A DNA stretch of 7,781 nucleotides from Nitrospirota bacterium (GTDB lineage: Bacteria; Nitrospirota; Nitrospiria; Nitrospirales; Nitrospiraceae). Position numbers and translations under genes: made by a program. The first letter of the stretch is position 1. Each line of letters starts with the position of its first letter. The stretch covers positions 1-7,781 of the forward strand of contig JACPZN010000257.1 of NCBI GenBank assembly GCA_016195505.1, written 5' to 3'. Positions 1 through 4,841 of this stretch are shown piece by piece. The notes under the pieces were generated by a model that did no database searches, had not been told where the DNA came from, and saw only the letters and a program-made list of their open reading frames with translations.

Positions 1-155
1 CGCTGAGCGGCGATGTGTCTCAATGGATTTTGAATGTGCTGAATGCGTCGGTCCGAAGGGCGATCCTGATCGGAGTCAGTCTCGGTACGGTCGCGCTCTC
101 CTTCAAGATTATCTTCGGTGTCGAGCGATCGTATTTGGGCGGAGGAAAAGAGTGA
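1..155 (+). CDS. C-terminal end of an unidentified membrane protein (partial)
   Basis: The frame that starts at base 3 is open to the TGA at 153-155 and gives 50 residues, beginning LSGDVSQWILNVLNA and ending RSYLGGGKE. One hydrophobic stretch (about residues 20-38, ILIGVSLGTVALSFKIIFG) looks like the last transmembrane helix, followed by a short hydrophilic tail. The remainder of the gene lies upstream of the window, so the family cannot be named. The next two genes on the same strand also encode membrane proteins, which suggests a functional cluster; that is inference. The stop codon is already part of the first 7-base unit of the structured repeat that fills the following spacer. Confidence 0.6.
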   Translation, partial: LSGDVSQWILNVLNASVRRAILIGVSLGTVALSFKIIFGVERSYLGGGKE

Positions 156-241
156 CGGGTGACGAGTGACAAGTGACGAGGGCCAAGACAGGCTGGTCCA
201 AGTAAATATCTCACACGTCACGCGTTACGCGTCACGTGTCA
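152..241. repeat. Two-armed inverted element built of 7-base units
   Basis: The left arm (152-179) is four tandem heptamers: gtgacgg, gtgacga, gtgacaa, gtgacga. The right arm (211-238, plus tca at 239-241) is four heptamers of the complementary type: tcacacg, tcacgcg, ttacgcg, tcacgtg. Aligning the left arm with the reverse complement of the right gives about 20 matches in 27 positions, so RNA or single-stranded DNA could fold into a long imperfect hairpin. The 30-base loop has its own small stem: gggcca (180-185) can pair with tggtcc (194-199), with one G-T pair. The left arm overlaps the stop codon of the upstream gene, and the right arm ends at the Shine-Dalgarno of the next gene. There is no T-tract, so it is not a standard terminator. 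I recall similar spacer repeats in some environmental bacteria but cannot check. Confidence 0.85.
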
Positions 242-247
242 GGGCGG
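241..247 (+). promoter_or_regulatory. Ribosome binding site of the 252 gene, next to the repeat arm
   Basis: The sequence agggcgg lies 4 bases before the ATG at 252 and is a reasonable Shine-Dalgarno match. Its first base is the last base of the inverted-repeat arm. A folded transcript would therefore place the hairpin directly against the ribosome binding site, which could lower translation. This effect is inferred from position only. Confidence 0.5.
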
Positions 248-251
248 TGTC

Positions 252-1097
252 ATGACCTTCGCCGAGCGCATGTTGAAGATCGACCGGCGGATCATCTTTT
301 TGGCGATCGGGCTCTGTACCCTGTTGCCGTTGCTCTATCCCGTCGGCCTGCCGATTAAGATTTCGACGGAAGTGCGTGGCGTCTACGATTACATTGAGTC
401 GTTGCCGGAAGGCTCCGTGTTTCTGTTGTCGCTCGACTTCGACCCGGCCTCCAAGCCGGAATTGCATCCCCAGTCCATTGCGCTCCTCCGCCATGCATTC
501 CGAAAGAACCTCCGGGTGATCGCCATGACCTTATGGGTCAGCGGCACTGGCTTGGCTGATCAGATCATCACACAGGTGGCCAAGGAAATGGGCAAGGAGA
601 GCGGGAAGGATTATGTATTTCTCGGATGGAGCCCCGGAGGCACGGCGGTCATTATCAATATGGGGCAGGATCTCTATGGCGCGTTCCCGGCAGACTACAA
701 CGGGAAGCCAACCAAGGGACTGCGGGTGCTGCAGGGGGTGACCAACCTCCGCGATGTGAACTATGCCATCAGCTTGGGCGCGGGAAATCCCGGTGTCGAA
801 GCCTGGTATGTCTTTGGCAAGGATAAATACAAGTTCGAACTCGGCGGCGGCTGCACCGGCGTCATGGCTCCGGGGCTCTATCCGTTGCTGCGGAGCGGGC
901 AGATCAACGGCCTGATCGGCGGTTTGCGTGGCGCGGCGGAGTACGAAAGCCTCATCGGCCAGAAGGGGAAGGCCGTTGCCGGGATGGACGCGCAGTCGGC
1001 GACCCATCTTGCGATCATCGTGTTGGTCATTATTTGTAACATGTTCTATCTGTCATTGCGCAAAACGGCCCGACAACAGGGCCAGTCAAGGGCCTAG
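252..1097 (+). CDS. Conserved-looking membrane-anchored protein, function unknown
   Basis: The product has 281 residues. A hydrophobic helix at about 13-32 and another at about 252-270 bracket a soluble segment of roughly 215 residues, so both ends are anchored and the middle forms one domain, probably outside the cytoplasm. Glycine-rich segments stand out: LGWSPGGTAVIINMG (about 129-143), FELGGGCTGVMAPG (about 196-209) and LIGGLRGAAEYE (about 220-231). No catalytic motif that I know is present. The start at 252 is supported by agggcgg just upstream. The following membrane gene begins 6 bases after the stop, so the two are almost certainly co-transcribed and may form a complex. I do not recognise the family. 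Codon use and uninterrupted length make it clearly a real gene. Confidence 0.85.
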   Translation: MTFAERMLKIDRRIIFLAIGLCTLLPLLYPVGLPIKISTEVRGVYDYIESLPEGSVFLLSLDFDPASKPELHPQSIALLRHAFRKNLRVIAMTLWVSGTGLADQIITQVAKEMGKESGKDYVFLGWSPGGTAVIINMGQDLYGAFPADYNGKPTKGLRVLQGVTNLRDVNYAISLGAGNPGVEAWYVFGKDKYKFELGGGCTGVMAPGLYPLLRSGQINGLIGGLRGAAEYESLIGQKGKAVAGMDAQSATHLAIIVLVIICNMFYLSLRKTARQQGQSRA

Positions 1098-1103
1098 AGA
1101 ACG

Positions 1104-1835
1104 ATGCCGCATGAAATGATCATTGGGGCATGGATTGCGCCGGGCCTAACGCTCTTCATCTTCTCGTTCCTCTACATAGGGGTCGGGTCAGGACTTGCTA
1201 TTCCACGGACGATCTCGTCCTTTATCTTAAAACAGGTCGAGGATACGGTCCGTCCGCTGATAATTGTTCCCCTTGATGAAGCTCTTGGGATATTGGCGTC
1301 CAGCCGTATTGGTTTTGCGGTTTTGGCACTACTGATTCTGGCCATTGTTGGCATAGCACTTTATGCTTTGATCCGATTCGGCGTTATGAAGCTGTCTGGA
1401 ACTTTTCGATTGGTGATTTCATTATTAATAGCTGTTCTTTTCTCAATCTTGTACAAGGTCAAGGTTATTGCGAGGTTATGGAACGATCTATCTTCAACCC
1501 TCCACCCCATAGTGGAAGTCTTCGATGTAAACTCTGTTGTTGTTCTACTTGGTGTTGCCTGCGTCCTGTTTTACTTTTTCTTCTCCATCGAGCACACGGG
1601 ACCTGGCAAGGTTGTGGCTCGCACAGGCATCCTCTTCCTCATGATCGCGTTCGGTGCCGCCTTCGGCTATACCGTGATGGCCCGTATGTCGCTCTTGATC
1701 GGTCGGCTGACGGACCTGATCGAGTTCTCAGATGCGTCCTATGGCCGTCCCACACTCTGGCTGCTGGTAGTGACGATTGGGGCGCTGGTGGTGATGAGCC
1801 GACGATCGAGCAGCAAGCAGCCAGAAGAAGAATAG
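1104..1835 (+). CDS. Multi-pass membrane protein, function unknown
   Basis: The product has 243 residues with about six hydrophobic helices, near 6-28, 70-92, 102-119, 143-161, 173-193 and 217-232. It ends in a charged tail (RRSSSKQPEEE) that is probably cytoplasmic. The most structured-looking part is residues 163-201 (HTGPGKVVARTG, then FGAAFGYTVMARMSLLIGRL), which reads like a conserved family core. The gene starts 6 bases after the preceding stop; the purine-rich agaga at 1096-1100 overlaps that stop and can serve as ribosome binding site, indicating translational coupling. A second in-frame ATG at 1116 is a possible alternative start. Bases about 1190-1560 are visibly richer in A and T than both flanks and than the neighbouring genes. 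I do not recognise the family; a partner role with the upstream membrane protein is inference from the tight spacing. Confidence 0.82.
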   Translation: MPHEMIIGAWIAPGLTLFIFSFLYIGVGSGLAIPRTISSFILKQVEDTVRPLIIVPLDEALGILASSRIGFAVLALLILAIVGIALYALIRFGVMKLSGTFRLVISLLIAVLFSILYKVKVIARLWNDLSSTLHPIVEVFDVNSVVVLLGVACVLFYFFFSIEHTGPGKVVARTGILFLMIAFGAAFGYTVMARMSLLIGRLTDLIEFSDASYGRPTLWLLVVTIGALVVMSRRSSSKQPEEE

Positions 1836-1839
1836 GTCT

Positions 1840-1919
1840 ATCTGGTTGATTTGGTTCATCTGGCTGGTCTTGTTCAACCAAAAAACCAGATAAACCAAAC
1901 AAACAAGATCAACCAGATG
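1840..1919. repeat. Two-armed inverted element built of 9-base units
   Basis: The left arm (1840-1875) reads as four tandem nonamers: atctggttg, atttggttc, atctggctg, gtcttgttc. After an 8-base loop (1876-1883), the right arm (1884-1919) reads as four nonamers of the complementary type: aaccagata, aaccaaaca, aacaagatc, aaccagatg. The arms are exactly equal in length. The outer 11 bases (atctggttgat at 1840-1850 and its reverse complement at 1908-1918) match perfectly, and overall about 26 of 35 aligned positions match. The element starts 4 bases after the stop codon of the membrane gene and ends 42 bases before the chosen Memo start. It has the same design as the element at 152-241 with a different unit length and sequence. 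A role in transcript stability or termination is possible, but there is no T-tract. Confidence 0.85.
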
Positions 1920-1920
1920 C

Positions 1921-1934
1921 ACCGGAGCACCGGT
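1921..1934. repeat. Small inverted repeat after the nonamer element
   Basis: The bases accgg (1921-1925) and ccggt (1930-1934) are complementary across a 4-base loop and directly follow the nonamer element. A five-pair GC-rich hairpin would form in the leader of the Memo gene. It is short enough to be chance. Confidence 0.35.
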
Positions 1935-1961
1935 TGCAGCCTCTTCTGTCCCTCACTTACA

Positions 1962-3215
1962 ATGTCCCTCGTCATGACAACCAACACCGCCAAAGATCCA
2001 AAGCAGTACCCAGTTCTCCGAAATCTTCAGTTTTCTCCCATTAAGCAAGGGGAGGAGCAATATGTTGTGCTCTGGGATCCGACGGGGTTAGGGAAAGAGA
2101 AGTTGGTCCTTCCCCTAAACTATTTCTTCATCGTTCAGCATTTGGACGGTGACCATTCGCTACAAGATATCGGTGCACTGTACCTGAAACGATTCGGCGA
2201 GTTTCTGACGCCGAACAAGGTCGAGCAGCTGGTAGTGGATCTCGATCAGAAACTCTTTTTGGAGGGCGATCGGGCTGAAGCAGCGCGGCAGCAAGCCCAG
2301 AACGACTATCGGCAAAGCCCGCTTCGAAAAGCCGCGTTTGCCGGACGAAGCTACGAGGCCGACGGAGTCAAGCTCACCAAGCAGATCGATGGATTCTTTA
2401 CGTCAAAAGAAGGGCCGGATTTCAAACCGTCTGAGAATCAGGGAAAAAAGATCAAAGGGCTGGTCGCGCCCACCTACGACCTCAAGCAAGCCGGGGCGAT
2501 CTATGCGTGGGGATACAAAGAGCTGCTGGAGGCCGTGCAACCGGACTTGTATGTGGTGTTGGGAACTGCCTATGCGGGGCTGGAATCCATCTTTGCAGTG
2601 ACGGACAAAGACTTCGAGACACCGCTGGGTGTGGTGCCAACCGACCAGGCAATCGTCGGGGCGCTCAAAACTCAGATGCCGCAGTTCTTCGCTGAAGATC
2701 TCTGCCACCAGGCGGAACATGCGATTGAATTTCAGCTGCCGTTCCTCCAGCATCTGGTGGGCTTGAAAAAGCGGATCACGATTGTGCCGATCCTGACGTC
2801 CTTCTCGGCGTCGAGTCTGCGAGATGCGGCCGTACGGCAGTCCGTGGAGCAATTTCTAACCGGGTTACGAGAGCTGTTGATTGCGTCAGGCCGGGACTAC
2901 TGCGTGATCGCCGGCGCGGAGCTAGCGCATCTCGGCATGCGGTACGGCGACTCAGCGCCGCCGACCGACTTCTCGTTCCACCGGTCTATGCAGTTCGATC
3001 TGGAAATGCTCAAACCCGTCGAGGAACTGAAGCCAGAAGAGTTTGCCGCCTATATTCAGAAAGAGAACGACCAGCGCCGTATCTCCGGGTTCTCACCTAT
3101 CTACTCACTGCTCCAGTTGATTCAGGCGGAAAAAGGGCAGGTTCTCCGCTACGACCGCGGGATCACCGATCAGTACAATTCGACGGTCACCTACGCTTCA
3201 ATGGCTTTCTTCTAG
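1962..3215 (+). CDS. Memo-family protein (AmmeMemoRadiSam system protein B type) with substituted metal-site residues
   Basis: With the ATG at 1962 the product has 417 residues. Residues about 50-102 (LDGDHSLQDIGALYLKRFG, then a helix and LDQKLFLEG) resemble the small PqqD-like winged-helix segment found before some bacterial Memo domains. The Memo domain follows from RKAAFAGRSYEAD (122-134) to VTYASMAFF at the C-terminus. Against human MEMO1, as remembered, APHAG corresponds to APTYD (T171 for His49), GPSH to GTAY (Y204 for His81) and CG to SG (S375 for Cys244). EHSIE is kept as EHAIE (252-256), and His192 as H323, with E320 for Asp189. The fold thus looks intact while the metal ligands are gone. 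The AMMECR1 and radical SAM partners are not in the window. No clear Shine-Dalgarno precedes 1962; ATG 1974, ATG 1917 or TTG 1851 are alternatives, but the last two would translate repeat sequence. The precise role of this family in bacteria is unknown. Confidence 0.85.
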   Translation: MSLVMTTNTAKDPKQYPVLRNLQFSPIKQGEEQYVVLWDPTGLGKEKLVLPLNYFFIVQHLDGDHSLQDIGALYLKRFGEFLTPNKVEQLVVDLDQKLFLEGDRAEAARQQAQNDYRQSPLRKAAFAGRSYEADGVKLTKQIDGFFTSKEGPDFKPSENQGKKIKGLVAPTYDLKQAGAIYAWGYKELLEAVQPDLYVVLGTAYAGLESIFAVTDKDFETPLGVVPTDQAIVGALKTQMPQFFAEDLCHQAEHAIEFQLPFLQHLVGLKKRITIVPILTSFSASSLRDAAVRQSVEQFLTGLRELLIASGRDYCVIAGAELAHLGMRYGDSAPPTDFSFHRSMQFDLEMLKPVEELKPEEFAAYIQKENDQRRISGFSPIYSLLQLIQAEKGQVLRYDRGITDQYNSTVTYASMAFF

Positions 3216-4262
3216 CGCTGACCAAGTCATGTCTCCTGTTTTTTATACAGTGATTTTCAAGAGCTTCTGCCTCTGGTTTGCGTTCTATTTTGGCAGCGTC
3301 CGCTTTTTCATATGCGGCCGCGAGCGAGCAGATTTCTGCAATTGACGTCGAACACGCCAGCCTTTGCGTCGAAGGGGACGGTAAACTCGTGTTCCTGGGA
3401 GTATACGGAGATCATTCCGCGCTCACACGGGATATGGTCTGAGTAAGAACCTTGGGTTCCGTATTGGAAGGGGCCGACTTCCGGAGGTCATCCGGACCAA
3501 GGCGCGGTATCCCCAGACCAATCGGATCGGTGAGTGATTCCGCAAGACGATGTTGAACGCATGGGGAAGGAGAACATGGAAATCATGGCAACACTGTAGT
3601 GAGATCACGGGTGCTGCTCCTTCTAGGACTAGCGTCTTTTGAATTAGAAGTTTGACAGCTCGTACTTGATGTGGTATCGGTCTGATCAAGTCCTCAACGT
3701 ATTGGTAATGCAAATTCGGTTTCTTCCATGGCTATTGACTAATCGTTAATTTCGGTTCAGCTTTCATCATGCGCAAATTCACATCTTGTCTAGCAATGAC
3801 TCAAGTCAGTCACTGGGCTTTCTTCACGATTTTCTTCGCGCTTCCGTATCTTGTCGACGTCGCCTACTTTGGAGACCTGTCTCCGTCCCATTTTGCCCAA
3901 GAGTGTTTGGGTGATGGAGAAGAACTTGACCCTTGCGAGGCCAAGACCCATATATCGACCTCTGATGACCAATTCGATCAAATTGTTTCTTCCTATGCGG
4001 TATTGAAGACGGGTCAGTGCCGGTACTTGTGTCAAGACAGATCCTCAGTGTTGTCTCACCACCTCCTTCTTGCTTCACTGACTACTTCCCGGCCTCCGCC
4101 AATTTTCTAGCCCCGCTCATGGTCCTTGATCTAACAACCTGAGTCTCCCTCGACGTCCTCGAACGTCCGTGTCGTAGCTTGGACAGCTTCCGCATGTTCA
4201 GTAGCAAGCGAAGCCACGTTCTCTAGGGGATGTAGTCTGTTCTGCTTTGCATATCGGAAACT
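3216..4262. other. About 1 kb without a convincing gene
   Basis: Between the Memo gene and the RND remnant I see no recognisable protein, RNA gene or mobile-element end. Open frames of about 54 to 113 codons occur on both strands and overlap each other. None has a good ribosome binding site together with a known motif. The + frame at 3769-4110 and the - frames at 3423-3713 and 3790-4035 have no family resemblance I can name. Base composition is mixed and more even than in the flanking genes, as expected of decayed sequence. The adaptor (membrane-fusion) and outer-membrane genes that normally precede a CzcA/CusA permease are not detectable here, even as fragments. Decay of former genes is inference. 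Confidence 0.5.
3278..3442 (+). CDS. Possible small exported protein or gene remnant, unrecognised
   Basis: A frame of 54 codons runs from a TTG at 3278 to the TGA at 3440. Its beginning (MRSILAASAFSYAAASEQ) has the shape of a signal peptide with small residues near a cleavage site, followed by a sequence of protein-like composition (SAIDVEHASLCVEGDGKLVFLGVYGD). Downstream in the same frame, after TGA and a nearby TAA, protein-like sequence continues (EPWVPYWKGPTSGGHPDQ), so this may be the front of a broken gene. The start codon is weak and no Shine-Dalgarno is evident. I do not recognise it, and it could be chance. Confidence 0.2.
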   Translation: MRSILAASAFSYAAASEQISAIDVEHASLCVEGDGKLVFLGVYGDHSALTRDMV

Positions 4263-4841
4263 ATGATTAACCGAATTGTTGAGTTTGCGCTCTTACAGCG
4301 GGCCCTGGTGAGCACCTTAGGCTTAGGGCTTTTCTTCGGCGGCCTGCTTGCCTTTCATAAGCTTGATGTCGTTGCATACCCCGACCCTTCTCCACCGATG
4401 ATCGAAGTCATCACACAGTATCCCGGCTGGTCAGCTGAGCAGATCGAACGAGCCATCACGATCCCGATCGAGATCACCCTGCAAGGGATGCCAGGGTTGA
4501 CGGATATCCGATCCTTGTCGATTTTTGGATTGAGCGATCTGAAGGTCTACTTTGACTACGACACCGACTATTTTCGGGATCGCCAGGAAGTGCTGAATCG
4601 CCTTCAAATGATTACGCTTCCGCAAAATGTGCAGCCGACTATCTCCCCCTGGTCGGCAATTGCGGAAATTTATCGATACGAGGTGGTTGGAGCAGGAAAA
4701 AATCTAACCGATCTGAAAACCATCCAAGATTGGCAAATCCGTCGTGAGTTTAAGCAAGTGCCCGGCGTGATCGACGTCACGACATACGGGGGGACGACCA
4801 AACAATTTCATGTGAAAAAAATGGGACCCCTGTGTTTGTGA
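4263..4841 (+). pseudogene. HME-RND heavy-metal efflux permease (CzcA/CusA type), N-terminal fragment
   Basis: The 192 codons begin like a standard HME-RND permease: MINRIVEFALLQRALV, TM1 at about 10-30, then VVAYPDPSPPMIEVITQYPGWS, the helix AEQIERAITIPIE, and the porter-domain blocks RDRQEVLNRLQ, SPWSAIAEIYRYE, DLKTIQDWQIRREFKQVPGV and YGGTTKQFHV. Family similarity stops at V184. In intact relatives a further stretch of very roughly 65-100 residues follows before the block that here begins NGTPVFVK. Here that block comes at once and in another frame, so this frame ends after eight unrelated residues (KKMGPLCL) at TGA 4839. Intact proteins pump metal cations from periplasm or cytosol using protons, in a tripartite complex. 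No adaptor or outer-membrane gene precedes it. The start ATG 4263 fits the family N-terminus; the ribosome binding site is weak. Confidence 0.85.
4815..4821 (+). other. A7 run at the frame change of the RND gene
   Basis: Seven A residues lie exactly where the N-terminal frame leaves family similarity. Read as A AAA AAA in the incoming frame, this is a classical -1 slippery heptamer: slipping back one base after AAA 4818-4820 makes the next codon AAT (N) and continues GTPVFVKNFGKV in the C-terminal frame. One extra A would have the same effect. Whether slippage occurs, or the run is simply a mutation site or a sequencing artefact, cannot be told from the sequence. Confidence 0.5.

Noticed and set aside
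152..241. CRISPR array or rho-independent terminator
   Set aside because: Units are only 7 bases with no spacers, and no T-tract follows the hairpin.
531..1007. 158-codon open frame on the - strand inside the 252 gene
   Set aside because: It is antisense to a clearly coding gene with matching membrane segments, and its translation shows no motif; a shadow frame.
1840..1919. MITE or insertion-sequence remnant with terminal inverted repeats
   Set aside because: The whole length is made of 9-base units, there is no target-site duplication visible, and no transposase lies nearby.
2403..2852. 149-codon - strand frame inside the Memo gene
   Set aside because: The + strand here encodes recognisable Memo blocks, so this is a mirror of codon bias.
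3423..3713. 96-codon - strand frame in the gene-poor region
   Set aside because: No ribosome binding site, no motif, and atypical composition; not enough to call a gene.
3735..3763. Promoter with -35 TTGACT
   Set aside because: No acceptable -10 hexamer lies 16-18 bases downstream, and no convincing gene follows.
3790..4035. 81-codon - strand frame (RIGRNNLIELVIRGRYMGLGLARVKFF...)
   Set aside because: The composition is fairly protein-like, but I cannot match it to any family and the start codon is weak; left as part of the gene-poor region.
3769..4110. 113-codon + strand frame starting MRKFTSCLAMTQ
   Set aside because: It has a vaguely signal-like start, but the rest is rich in S, T, H and C without domain pattern, and two - strand frames overlap it.
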